From Actinomadura rudentiformis (GTDB lineage Bacteria; Actinomycetota; Actinomycetes; Streptosporangiales; Streptosporangiaceae): a stretch of DNA of 64,000 nt. The stretch is from contig NZ_WBMT01000018.1 of NCBI RefSeq assembly GCF_008923185.1, forward strand, positions 124,001-188,000, in the 5' to 3' direction. The notes beneath the pieces are model-generated. The model was not told the origin of the DNA and did not search any database. It was given only the letters and a program-made list of their open reading frames with translations. Positions within the stretch are counted from its first letter, which is position 1; each line of letters starts with the position of its first letter. Shown in pieces: positions 52,050 to 60,567 of the stretch. The position numbers were made by a program, and so were the translations under genes.

Positions 52050-52685
52050 TTAGCCGGCAGTTCCAGGCCCGCCGCCGCTGAGAAGGCCGCTCTCTGCGAG
52101 AAGGCGCATCCAGCGGTCCCTGTGCCGTCCTCGCCGGTCGTGTTCCGTAACGGCACGGCTGCCCAGGACGGCCTCTACGAGCTGCGGGTAGCCCTCGCCC
52201 AGGACGTGGTGGTTGAAGAAGGTCACGATGTCACCTGCGAAATCCTCACTGTCGATCTCCTCCACCTCGACATGCTTGTAGAAGAAGATGTAGTCGTCGG
52301 GGTCGACGTAGTAGACGGTTCCGTCGTTGAGATCCAGGCGGATGGGAGCGCCGCCGTCGATGTGCTCCAGGACGTCGGCGGGCATCCCATAGCGTTCGTA
52401 GCCGATTTCGAGGGGCCAGCCCAGCGGACAGCCAGGCTCGACCCGTCGAGCCGCCCAGGTACGCGGGCTCTGGATGGCGTCGGGCTGCCGGAAACAGAAG
52501 TAGTCGCCGCCCAAGCGGTAGAACAAGCGGAACACCTCGGTCACACCATCGGGAAGCTCCGGAATGTCCTCCAGTTCCCTGGGCTCTTCAAGGATGACCC
52601 CGAAGCCGTGCTCGGCCTCCGTCCGCCGTACCACCTCCAGCTTGGTCCTGATCTCGGCAAGCCCGGCATGCAGAACCTCGTTCAT
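52050..52685 (-). CDS. SMI1/KNR4-like (SUKH-type) protein, tentative
   Basis: In this 211-aa protein the segment PDGVTEVFRLFYRLGGDYFC is followed by IRLDLNDGTVYYVDPDDYIF and IVTFFNHHVLGEGYPQLVEA, resembling SUKH-superfamily proteins, many of which are immunity proteins for secreted toxins. No toxin gene is adjacent. GGGGAGGAAG precedes ATG 52685. Confidence 0.55.
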   Translation of the reverse strand: MNEVLHAGLAEIRTKLEVVRRTEAEHGFGVILEEPRELEDIPELPDGVTEVFRLFYRLGGDYFCFRQPDAIQSPRTWAARRVEPGCPLGWPLEIGYERYGMPADVLEHIDGGAPIRLDLNDGTVYYVDPDDYIFFYKHVEVEEIDSEDFAGDIVTFFNHHVLGEGYPQLVEAVLGSRAVTEHDRRGRHRDRWMRLLAESGLLSGGGPGTAG

Positions 52686-52902
52686 CCAACTTCCTCCCCA
52701 ACATGTGGAAACGAGCCCGTAGCCGCCCTGTGGACGGTTTGCCTTGAGAAAATGCGGGCACGGCATCGCTGCGGCACGGGGGCGGGCGCGCTGATCCACC
52801 ATGCCCTGTCTTGATCGCCCGAACCAGCGCCTCCTGAGCCTTGCGCCGGGAGGCAGGACGTCGTTCGGGCGGTATGGGAGGAGAGAAGGTGGCGTAGTCA
52901 CC

Positions 52903-54333
52903 GTGTCCGGCAGCACCAAACGTGGCCCCCGGCAGGTGATCGGGGGACTGCGGCGGTTGGTCGAGGAGACGCCGCCGCAGCGAGAGCGTTGGGTCGATCT
53001 GCTCCGTGCGCTCGCGATCGTGCTGGTGGTGGTCGGCCATTGGCTGGCCACCGCGGTGCACTATGACGAGGACGGCCTCGGTGGACGCCACGTTCTGGAG
53101 GTCCTGCCGTGGGCGCATGGGCTGTCCTGGCTGTTTCAGGTCATGCCCGTGTTCTTTCTCGTCGGCGGCTTCGCCAATGCCGCCTCCCTGAGTGCGTCAA
53201 GGGCGCGTGGTGTGCACTGGCGGGACTGGCTGGCCGGCCGCGCCGACCGGCTGTTGCGCCCGACGACGGCGTTTCTCGTCGTGATCGCGATGTCGGCGGT
53301 GGTGGCCCGCGCACTCGGTGGCGACGAGGAGTTGATCGGCACGGCGGTCTGGTTGGCCACGCTCCCGCTGTGGTTTCTCGCCGTCTACTTCGCCGTGGTG
53401 GTGCTCACGCCCGCGATGCACCTCCTGCACCGTCGGTGGGGCCTTGCGGTCCCCGTGGTCCTGGCCGTCGTGGTCGGCGCGGGCGACATCGCTCGCCTGG
53501 GGTTCGACCTGCCGTACGGCGGCTCAGCCAACTTTCTGCTGATGTGGCTGGCGGTGCATCAAGTCGGCTTTGCCTGGCAGGACGGGCGGTTGCCGGCGCG
53601 GTGGACGGTGGCACTGCCGCTGGCCGTGGCAGGATTCGGCTGCCTGGTGCTGCTCACGGCCGGGCCGTACCCGGTCAGCATGGTCGCCGCTCCGGGAGCA
53701 CAGGTGCAGAACACCAACCCGCCGACGGTGGCCTTGTTGTCCCTCGCAGTCGCCCAGACCGGCCTGGTGCTGCTGTTGCGTGACCGGGGTGACCGGTGGT
53801 TGCAGCGGACCCGCCCCTGGATCGCCGTGGTGGCGGTCAACACCGTGATCCTGACCATGTTCCTGTGGCACATGACGGCGGTGGTGGTGGCCGCCGCCGC
53901 GCTCTATCCGACGGGGATCTTCCCGCAGCCACCGGTCGGGACGGCCCATTGGGTTCTCTCGCGGCTTCCCTGGCTGGCCTGCCTGACCGTTGTGCTCGCC
54001 TGCCTGGTGATGCTGTTCGGCTGGATCGAATGGCGCGCCAGGACTCGATCCAGCCGGGGCCCAGCCGGTGTGGACAAGGACCGCAGACCGACTGCCCCGC
54101 AGCCGACGTGCACCGCGTTGACCATCGCAGGGCTGGCCGGAGTACAGGTAGGACTGGCCGGCATCACGCTGGCGGGTCCCGGGCATCACGGCCCCGCCGC
54201 TCTCTCCACGGGCGCCCTTCTGGCCTACCTTGCGGGCGCCGTCACCCTGTCCCTGATCCAGCGGCGATGCCTGTCCGAGACCACGCCGGCTGAGCAGCGA
54301 AAGGCCGGCCGAAGGTCAGCCGAGACGCCGTGA
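52903..54333 (+). CDS. Acyltransferase-3-family membrane protein
   Basis: This 476-aa polytopic protein has the AT3 opening RWVDLLRALAIVLVVVGHWL, with the catalytic-type His, followed by MPVFFLVGGFANAASL and about ten hydrophobic segments. Family members O-acylate cell-envelope polysaccharides or small molecules. GTG 52903 is preferred over the upstream in-frame ATG because similarity begins shortly after it. The C-terminal ~90 residues form an additional soluble linker and membrane pair. Confidence 0.78.
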   Translation: MSGSTKRGPRQVIGGLRRLVEETPPQRERWVDLLRALAIVLVVVGHWLATAVHYDEDGLGGRHVLEVLPWAHGLSWLFQVMPVFFLVGGFANAASLSASRARGVHWRDWLAGRADRLLRPTTAFLVVIAMSAVVARALGGDEELIGTAVWLATLPLWFLAVYFAVVVLTPAMHLLHRRWGLAVPVVLAVVVGAGDIARLGFDLPYGGSANFLLMWLAVHQVGFAWQDGRLPARWTVALPLAVAGFGCLVLLTAGPYPVSMVAAPGAQVQNTNPPTVALLSLAVAQTGLVLLLRDRGDRWLQRTRPWIAVVAVNTVILTMFLWHMTAVVVAAAALYPTGIFPQPPVGTAHWVLSRLPWLACLTVVLACLVMLFGWIEWRARTRSSRGPAGVDKDRRPTAPQPTCTALTIAGLAGVQVGLAGITLAGPGHHGPAALSTGALLAYLAGAVTLSLIQRRCLSETTPAEQRKAGRRSAETP

Positions 54334-54763
54334 GGTGATCTCCTGCGCCGCGGCGGCGACCTGCCGTCCGAGCTCGGGCAGCCGGCCCGTGTCAAGGCGC
54401 GAATCCGGCAGGGAGACGGCGAGGGCAGCCAGCGGTGTGCCGTCCTCGTCCAGGATCGGTGCCGCGACCGCGCAGACACCCGGCCGGTACTGGTTGATGT
54501 TCAACGCGTAGCCATGCCACCGGACCTCGGCGAGATCGGCGCGCAGTGCGTCCGGGTCGGTGATCGTGGTGTCTCCGAAGCGCTTCAGACCGCCGGCGAC
54601 CACCTCATCGACCTCGGCACGGCTCAGATGGGTGAGCACCGCCCGTCCGACCGAGGTGGCGTGCAGCGGTGAGGTGTCGCCGATCTGGTGGAACGTGCGC
54701 ACCGCGTGGCTGCTGTCCAGCCGGTCGACGACGACCATGCAGTGCACGTCGCCCACGAGCTGA
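54316..54763 (-). pseudogene. IclR-family regulator lacking its DNA-binding domain
   Basis: The remaining ~148 codons encode the IclR effector domain: VVVDRLDSSHAVRTFHQIGD, LHATSVGRAVLTHLS, YALNINQYRPGVCAVAAPIL and LAALAVSLPDS. The N-terminal winged helix (about 90-100 residues) is absent. The homologous stretch stops at a 20-bp palindrome that contains the stop codon of the upstream methyltransferase gene. A GTG at 54756 could start a 146-aa effector-only protein but has no ribosome-binding site. It is most likely a 5'-truncated pseudogene left by a rearrangement. Confidence 0.75.
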
Positions 54764-54773
54764 TCAGCTCGTG
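54754..54773. repeat. Perfect 20-bp palindrome at the IclR/methyltransferase junction
   Basis: CACGAGCTGA and its complement abut with no spacer and include the TGA of the methyltransferase. The palindrome marks the boundary where IclR homology ends, so it may be a recombination scar or an operator. Confidence 0.65.
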
Positions 54774-55279
54774 CCCGAGATCGCTGCTTCGACGCCGACC
54801 AGGCTCGCACCCTTCCGGCTGACCATCGCGGTGAAACCGGCACCTTGAAGACCGCCCGCCACCTTCTGCGCGACCTCATCGGCGTTCTCAGGCGTCGGCG
54901 GCTCATAGAACAGCCAGAGCCTCCCGTCCGGCGCGAGATGACGCCTGATGACCTCCAGTTCCACCGTCGCCCGGCCGACCCAGAACACGTTCACGTTGAT
55001 CGCGAAGATCTTGTCGAACACCCCGGCATCGGAGAACGCATCAAGCGAGGCGACCTCCAGCACGGCCCGCCCGGCCTCGACATGCGCCGCGTTCCGTCGT
55101 CCGGCCGTCGCGATCGCCTTGGCCGAACGGTCGATCGCCGTGATCGTGCCATCCTCCAGCCGGTCGCACAGCAGAGAGACCGCGACGCCCACTCCACACC
55201 CGATCTCCAGCACCCGGTCACCGGGCCGGACGCGCAGCGTCTCAACTGCCCACCGCACTCGCTCAGGAACCTCGGCCAT
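54764..55279 (-). CDS. Class I SAM-dependent methyltransferase
   Basis: This 171-aa methyltransferase has SAM motif I VLEIGCGVGVAVSLLCDRL, motif II ITAIDRSAKAIA, and the post-motif strand FDKIFAINVNVFW. The substrate-binding region is short, so it is a minimal methyltransferase. It ends at the palindrome that borders the truncated IclR gene. Confidence 0.8.
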   Translation of the reverse strand: MAEVPERVRWAVETLRVRPGDRVLEIGCGVGVAVSLLCDRLEDGTITAIDRSAKAIATAGRRNAAHVEAGRAVLEVASLDAFSDAGVFDKIFAINVNVFWVGRATVELEVIRRHLAPDGRLWLFYEPPTPENADEVAQKVAGGLQGAGFTAMVSRKGASLVGVEAAISGTS

Positions 55280-55758
55280 CCCCGGAATCTACATTCTCGT
55301 CCAGGCGAGCGCCCCTCATAGCCTGACGGGCCCACGCTGAACGTCGGACATCCGTGACCCCCAGAGTGGTGCCCACGCTCGCCCACGGCGGCACCCCAGC
55401 CGGCCACGCACCGCCTCCGCTCTTTGGCTCAGCTTGCCAGCCGGTCGGGGGCATCGGCTGCACTTGAGACCTGGAGGCGCTTCCCGATGACCAGCACCAA
55501 CCCATTCCCCGGGCGGGCGCCGATGGATGCAGCCCGGGGTGCCGGGCAGGTGGGCCTTCGCATGGCGAGTGAGGTCGAGCCTCTGAGGACTCGTGTGCTC
55601 CAGCAGTCTTGGCGGAGTGCCGGAGGGGTCAAACGATGCTCTGGACGACGTCCAGGAACCAACGGGGATGCCGGTGGCACGTTTGCGTTTCCGGCTGCGG
55701 GGTGTGTCGCGATCGCGGGGCAGCTCGGTCGCCCTGGCAACGGCCAGTGCTCCCTGCC
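55280..55758. other. Intergenic region with no recognised gene
   Basis: Nearly 480 bp between the methyltransferase start and the SMI1-like stop contain only overlapping frames without family similarity or good ribosome-binding sites. Confidence 0.4.
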
Positions 55759-56322
55759 TCATTCGGCGTCCCACCACCACTTGCTGACATCCCAGTGCTC
55801 GACCCATCCGGCGAAGCCGCTGTGGCCGGTGGTGAATCCGAACTCGGCGCCAAATGGTTGAGCGCCTTCTCCGCAAATATTCCAGACATGCCCACGATGC
55901 GGCCCGGTGACCACCAGGTGCCAGTACATGCCGCAGCCGTCGGTGCCCAGGACGATCGTGCCGTGATCGTAGACCTGCTCGATAGCTGCTTCGATCTCTT
56001 CCGCGGGACGGGGATCGTCTTGGCTCTCCCACGCCCACGCCTCGGTCAGCGGAAAGGGCCTGGCCAGCACACGCTGGTCAAGGTCGTGCCCCCAGTCACC
56101 GGGCGTCTTCGCCAGCGGCAGCAGCCCGTAGGTCGGTGGCCCCTGGACGGACCCATCGCAGATCTCAGCGACGAACGTCCGATACGGCTCGGGCAGCACG
56201 ATTGTGTGCTCGGTCTCGAACGCGCGCACTGCGTCCCAGCCCAACGGGGGCTCGCGCAAGTCGACGTCAAAGGCCGCGCGGAGCGCGTCCAGTTCAGCAG
56301 GGCCAGCCTGATCAACGTCCAT
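55759..56322 (-). CDS. SMI1/KNR4 (SUKH) family protein
   Basis: This 187-aa protein has the SUKH core: AVRAFETEHTIVLPEPYRTF, then GPPTYGLLPL, TDGCGMYWHLVVTGPHRGHV and WNICGEGAQPFG, with a C-terminal WVEHWDVSKWWW. Bacterial members are often immunity proteins against contact-dependent or polymorphic toxins. It stands alone here, next to IS remnants, as orphan immunity genes often do. Confidence 0.8.
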   Translation of the reverse strand: MDVDQAGPAELDALRAAFDVDLREPPLGWDAVRAFETEHTIVLPEPYRTFVAEICDGSVQGPPTYGLLPLAKTPGDWGHDLDQRVLARPFPLTEAWAWESQDDPRPAEEIEAAIEQVYDHGTIVLGTDGCGMYWHLVVTGPHRGHVWNICGEGAQPFGAEFGFTTGHSGFAGWVEHWDVSKWWWDAE

Positions 56323-56497
56323 GAGACTCTGATATCACCCGTCCCTGACGCTCCCTGCCTGCTCGACCGATCGACTGGCAGAGTCGCTGGGAGAGGACGT
56401 CATTCACCCGGACGCTCAAGAACCGCTACGGGCCGCGCGCCTACCGTGCTGCTCCTGCCCGTCGAAATGCGCTGAACGCAACCTGATTCGGCCGCGG

Positions 56498-56735
56498 GTG
56501 AACACGTCGTGTCGGCACATCTCGCTGCCCTGATCCCAGGTCAGGGGGGAGCGAGGTCGGCGGGCAGGTCGGCGAAGGCGTGCAGGGAGCGCGTCGCGGA
56601 CGTGTTCGGCGGTGCGTCCGTCGGGCAGGTGCAGCAGCTTGACGTACCGGGTGGTGCGGTCGACCAGGGTGCCGATCGCGGATCGGTTGCCTCGGCCAAC
56701 GACCAGCCGGACGAGATTGTCCAGGTCAGCAGTCC
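56498..56735 (-). pseudogene. IS30-family transposase remnant
   Basis: The minus strand encodes VVGRGNRSAIGTLVDRTTRY, then VKLLHLPDGRTAEHVRDAL and LTWDQGSEMCRHDVF, which match the integrase core of IS30 transposases around the first two catalytic Asp residues. The expected continuation after HDVF is absent, and no N-terminal helix-turn-helix or inverted repeats are seen. It is a short decayed fragment. Confidence 0.7.
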
Positions 56736-56750
56736 TGTCGCCGCCCGAAT

Positions 56751-58088
56751 CTACGGATGGGACGGCTGTACGACCAACGAAGGCGGCCTGTGGTCGATGA
56801 ACGCGGAGCCGTCGAGTGACAGGGCGGCGGCCGCGTTGTTCAGCGATGCCGTGGTGGCGTGCCAGTGGCCGGTACGGACCCGCCTTTCGACGGCCTGGAG
56901 GGAAGCCACATACTCTGCGGCCGTGAAATTGCAGTGGCCGACTCGGTTCACGTACGCCTGGCGGAGGAGAGCCGATCGCCTGGCGGCGCGCACGGCCGCG
57001 GCGTACTCGTTCTCCTGCTCGACCGGGACGAGCTGGTCGGAGACGGTGTGGATGGACAGGGTCGGGACCCGTAGCCGGCCGGTGGGTTGCGAGGTCCGGG
57101 TCATCCACGCCAGCGGCTGGGGCTCGACCTGCTTGGCGGCTGCGGCGGTGAGCCGGGACAGGTCATCCTTCAGGCTCAGCCCCGCTTCCCGGTAGAGGGC
57201 CTTGATCTGCTTGAGGTTGGCCGACGACCGCAGCAGCCGGGAGTAGTTCAGATCCTTGTTCCAGGCGCTGTCGCCACCGGCCGCAAGGTTGATCCAGTAG
57301 CGGGCGCCGAAGGTGAAGTTGAGAACACCCGAGGCGAACCACTGATACTGCTGGAGTTGCTGGGCTGTGTAGTCGTTCGGGTCCGGCGGTGTCGCCCCGG
57401 ATGACCAGGCGGGCAGGTTGTGCAGCGCCGCGATGAGGGCGTTGCGGGCCCGCCCAGCGGGCGTGCTCTGGGCACTCGTCACGGCCTGGGTGAGCTTGAC
57501 CGCCGCACTCGATGCCTCGTCTGGGCTGGTGTAGTTGGTGAGCTTGATGTCTTGACCAGGGGCGAGCAGCGTGGCCACCGCGTGCCCGGCGTTGAGCTGG
57601 TAGTTGATGAGGTCGACGCCCCCCGCCACGATGCCGCAGGTGTTGAGCGCCCCGTTGACCGCGCCGGTTTCGGCGAGCTTGGCGCTGACCAGGCCGCCCA
57701 TGGACTGGCCCAGCGCGATGGTGAGACGGGGACGTCCGATGATCGCCGAAAGGGCGTCGACGGTCCCCAGCTGGTCTCGTACGGCACTGTCCAGGGCCCA
57801 CAGCGAACCAGGAGCGTACGACGAACCCGCCAGCGCATAGCCCCGGGCGAGCAGCGCTTCACCGACAGCCGCGCTGGGCCGGTTCTGTGCGACCAGTGGG
57901 CCGAACCCGTGGCTGAACAGGACAAGCCGTCCGTTCCATCGGGCCGGCACATCCGCCACCCAGCTGGACCCGTCGGGCAGCGTGCCTGTGTAGTGCGCAG
58001 TCGCGTCGGATGCCTGGACGACGCCTGGAGTCAACGCCGCAACCGCCGCCAGAACAGCGGCAGTCATCGCTCGCCATAGCCGTGGCAT
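56751..58088 (-). CDS. Secreted alpha/beta hydrolase
   Basis: This 445-aa protein has a signal peptide (MPRLWRAMTAAVLAAVAALT, cleavage near VQA-SD). LVLFSHGFGPL supplies the oxyanion strand, GQSMGGLVSAKLAE the Ser nucleophile elbow, and VGHCNFTAAE the catalytic His near the C-terminus. The layout resembles exported tannase-like or D-3-hydroxybutyrate oligomer hydrolase-like enzymes, but the substrate is not certain. AAGGATCC precedes ATG 58088. Confidence 0.75.
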   Translation of the reverse strand: MPRLWRAMTAAVLAAVAALTPGVVQASDATAHYTGTLPDGSSWVADVPARWNGRLVLFSHGFGPLVAQNRPSAAVGEALLARGYALAGSSYAPGSLWALDSAVRDQLGTVDALSAIIGRPRLTIALGQSMGGLVSAKLAETGAVNGALNTCGIVAGGVDLINYQLNAGHAVATLLAPGQDIKLTNYTSPDEASSAAVKLTQAVTSAQSTPAGRARNALIAALHNLPAWSSGATPPDPNDYTAQQLQQYQWFASGVLNFTFGARYWINLAAGGDSAWNKDLNYSRLLRSSANLKQIKALYREAGLSLKDDLSRLTAAAAKQVEPQPLAWMTRTSQPTGRLRVPTLSIHTVSDQLVPVEQENEYAAAVRAARRSALLRQAYVNRVGHCNFTAAEYVASLQAVERRVRTGHWHATTASLNNAAAALSLDGSAFIDHRPPSLVVQPSHP

Positions 58089-58468
58089 GGACGGATCCTT
58101 CCGGCCACAAGCGATGCCCCCGGAGATCTCATGGCCCATGCATGAGCGGATGCCGCCGAAGCTAGACAAAATTCTGATGGCAGTCAATAGACTGCATAAC
58201 TTGCCTCCTCGCCTAGCCGCGGGAAGGCGCAAGTACAAGGTCCGGTCTGGCTTCGAGCTGGCCGGCTACGCCGAGACCGCAGGTCAACGACCGCTCCACC
58301 CGCCTTGTCCTGGAGGTCGATGGCCCCAGTCCGTCATTGACATGATCACAGAGGCCCGCCGCAGCACCTCATCCGGCTAACGACGGGGCCTGGCCGGGCG
58401 GAGTGGCGGTGGCGGCCTCCACCGATACTCGTAGGCTGAGGGAGAGCGGGACATTCGGGGGGATTGGC
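58089..58468. other. Divergent intergenic region
   Basis: This region of 380 bp contains an AT-richer stretch (around 58168-58204) suitable for promoters of the flanking divergent genes. No gene or RNA was recognised. Confidence 0.4.
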
Positions 58469-58924
58469 ATGAATACCCGCAACTTCCTCATGGCGTTCGC
58501 CGCTCTGGCGGCGGCCATGCTCATCGGTGGGGCGATCGCGTTCGCCGCGTTCAACGCGGGCACGTCCCGCACAGCCGGCACAGCCGCCGAGCGCGGCCCC
58601 ACGGCCGCACGGTCGGCCACGACAAGCGCTCCGCGACCGACCGTCACCGTCACCAAACACAAGACTGAATACAAGACCGTTCGTCCGACCATCCGGGCCA
58701 CGCCGCCCCGCCACGGCGGCGTTTACAGCGAGGACGAACTGTTCCTGGACTTGATCGCCCAAAGTGGCATCACGGCGCCCGACGACTGGGCGATCGAGGC
58801 CGGACGGGCCACGTGCGGAAAGAGCTACTCCTACGCCCACAAGTATCTGACCGACGGCGGCCTTTACAGCCACCACGTCCAGATCTTCCTCGACGAATGG
58901 ATCGCCGCTCACCAAGGGTGCTAG
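58469..58924 (+). CDS. DUF732-like small exported protein
   Basis: This 151-aa protein has an N-terminal membrane or signal segment (MNTRNFLMAFAALAAAMLIG), a Thr/Ser/Arg-rich linker (about 30-85) and a C-terminal domain (ELFLDLIAQSGITAPDDWAI, then TCGKSY and LDEWIAAHQGC) with the two cysteines typical of DUF732. Function is unknown. GGGGGGATT precedes ATG 58469. Confidence 0.65.
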   Translation: MNTRNFLMAFAALAAAMLIGGAIAFAAFNAGTSRTAGTAAERGPTAARSATTSAPRPTVTVTKHKTEYKTVRPTIRATPPRHGGVYSEDELFLDLIAQSGITAPDDWAIEAGRATCGKSYSYAHKYLTDGGLYSHHVQIFLDEWIAAHQGC

Positions 58925-59089
58925 AGCGTGCCGGCACAACGCACAGCGCCTGGCCCATGCCGTGAGTCAGGTGGTCGACCGGCGCACGGCACGGTTGTCC
59001 ACCTTGACGCGCACGACGCCCAGGTGACGACCACTCACGTGACCATCATCCGGCCCGCGAATAGGCGTCGCCGCGTGGAGGCGTTCGGG

Positions 59090-59608
59090 TCATGGCGGCA
59101 GGGGACGGCGCAGGACCCATGCTTGGTGGGGAGCGCCGCGCAGGATGGAGAGCGCCTGGCGGGTTCGCTGTCTCCGCGTGGGCAGCTCGGTCAGCAGGCT
59201 CAACCATTCTTGGTTGTATCGAGGTCGGTGCGCGGCTGGCAGAGCTGCGGCCGCAAGGCCGACCAGGCACATCGTAAGTCGGACCGGCCGCCGGCCCTTG
59301 GCCTCCTCCGATGACGCCGGCGGTGGTGCCAAGGGCCGCTCGAACGCCACCGCGGCCGCTTGCAGAGCTGCCGATGCTGCGTCTGCCGCCCGTCGCACCG
59401 CCGTCGTCAGCTGCGCCGCGCCGACTGTGTCCGCCACATACGCTGCGGTCAACGCCGCGCGCGCTGCATCCCTGGCGTTCGCCGAGTCAAGCGCTCGCGC
59501 CGCGTTCGCCGCATTCACCACACGCGCGGCCGGCAAGTCGATCGCGGCGACAAGGTAGATCATGGCGTTGCGGAGGCGAGGGTCGAGCACGCCGAAGTCG
59601 GGGTTCAT
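59090..59608 (-). CDS. Uncharacterised Ala-rich protein located next to a PadR remnant
   Basis: This 172-aa protein has an Ala-rich helical middle (AADAASAALQAAAVAFE) and a hydrophobic segment VRLTMCLVGLAAAALPA. It ends with the pattern RYNQEWLSLLTELPTRRQRT followed by QALSILRGAP, which is common in actinobacterial proteins encoded beside PadR-like regulators. The PadR gene upstream is broken here, so control of this gene may be lost. Confidence 0.5.
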   Translation of the reverse strand: MNPDFGVLDPRLRNAMIYLVAAIDLPAARVVNAANAARALDSANARDAARAALTAAYVADTVGAAQLTTAVRRAADAASAALQAAAVAFERPLAPPPASSEEAKGRRPVRLTMCLVGLAAAALPAAHRPRYNQEWLSLLTELPTRRQRTRQALSILRGAPHQAWVLRRPLPP

Positions 59609-59870
59609 GGAATGGTCCCCGGGGGATACGGGCGCAGGGCCCCCAGGGAACGGGGGCCGTGGCACGGCTGGCATGAGCTTTGGCCAGGGCGAGTCGGGCG
59701 GTTTCCGCGCCGGAGTCGGTCAGCCGGTAGTGGCGGCGGCGAGGCCGGCCCAAAGCATCGGCCTGATGCTGCTCTGTCGGCGCTCCCAACGCGAGGTGAT
59801 CCATCCGACCTGTTCCAGGCGGGTGATGATGGGGTAGACGGCGCAGAGGAATTCCGCAGGTCAGCGGGTT
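59609..59870 (-). pseudogene. PadR-family regulator remnant with frameshift
   Basis: One minus-strand frame gives VYPIITRLEQVGWITSRWE, and the next gives LGRPRRRHYRLTDSGAETAR, which together match the PadR wing and following helix. They are in different frames, so a frameshift lies near 59785-59795. The first helix-turn-helix half is not present. The gene is a 5'-truncated, frameshifted pseudogene. Confidence 0.7.
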
Positions 59871-60031
59871 ATGGCCGGGGGCAGCGGTCGGGGTCTTTGG
59901 TCTCAGGTTCTGGCGCCGCGCCTGCGGAGGGCTCGAAGTACCACTTCAGGTGACGGATTGACGGGGCGATCGAACTGCTACTAGCTTGGTTGCGGTTCGT
60001 TCGGTGCCACGGTGGAGCGTGAGGGGGCACA

Positions 60032-60478
60032 GTGGGTCTCAGCAGCAGGAGCGCGGTCGCGATTCACGCGCTCACGATGTTGGCGCGCTGGGGTGACCGC
60101 TCGCTGACCTCTGCGGAGATCGCGGACAGCCTGGCGAGCAATCCGGTTCTCGTGCGGCGCATCCTCGGCAGCCTGCGGGACGCCGGCCTGGTGTGGTCCA
60201 CCGAGGGGCGTGGTGGCGGGTGGTCCCTCGCCCGCGCCCCACGCGAGATCACGCTCTATGACGCGTACACCGCCGTCGAGGCGGGGCCGATCCTGTCGCG
60301 GCACCCCCATCCACCCAGCGACGCGTGCGAGGTCGGGCGCCACATGCAGGCCCTTCTCGAGGCGGAGTTCAGGGACGCGGAACGGGCCATGGAGGAACGG
60401 CTCGGTCGAACGACCATCGCCCACCTGCTCCGGCAGGTGCTGGATAGGGAGCGTGAGGTCGCCCTGCAGAATCGCTAG
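60032..60478 (+). CDS. Rrf2-family transcriptional regulator
   Basis: This 148-aa protein has the Rrf2 winged helix: SSRSAVAIHALTMLARWGDR, then LTSAEIADSLASNPVLVRRI and the wing LVWSTEGRGGGWSLAR. There is only one cysteine (Cys98), so an Fe-S cluster of the IscR type is unlikely, and ligand sensing of the YwnA/NsrR-like single-domain type is more plausible. It is followed by an MFS gene with an inverted repeat in between, suggesting it represses that exporter. GAGGGGGC precedes GTG 60032. Confidence 0.85.
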   Translation: MGLSSRSAVAIHALTMLARWGDRSLTSAEIADSLASNPVLVRRILGSLRDAGLVWSTEGRGGGWSLARAPREITLYDAYTAVEAGPILSRHPHPPSDACEVGRHMQALLEAEFRDAERAMEERLGRTTIAHLLRQVLDREREVALQNR

Positions 60479-60487
60479 CCGAGCAGC

Positions 60488-60508
60488 GGCGGAGGCAGGC
60501 CCTCCGCC
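60488..60508 (+). terminator. Short hairpin after the Rrf2 gene
   Basis: GGCGGAGG and CCTCCGCC flank a 5-nt loop 10 nt after the stop. Confidence 0.6.
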
Positions 60509-60523
60509 GTTCCTTTGACCCAA

Positions 60524-60540
60524 ACTGTAACTATAACAGT
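60524..60540. promoter_or_regulatory. Candidate Rrf2 operator in front of the MFS gene
   Basis: ACTGT and ACAGT form an inverted repeat with a 7-bp centre that includes TATA, immediately downstream of TTGACC (60515-60520). It is positioned to overlap the MFS promoter. Confidence 0.5.
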
Positions 60541-60567
60541 GGCAGTAAAGCCCGGAGGAGGCGTCGA

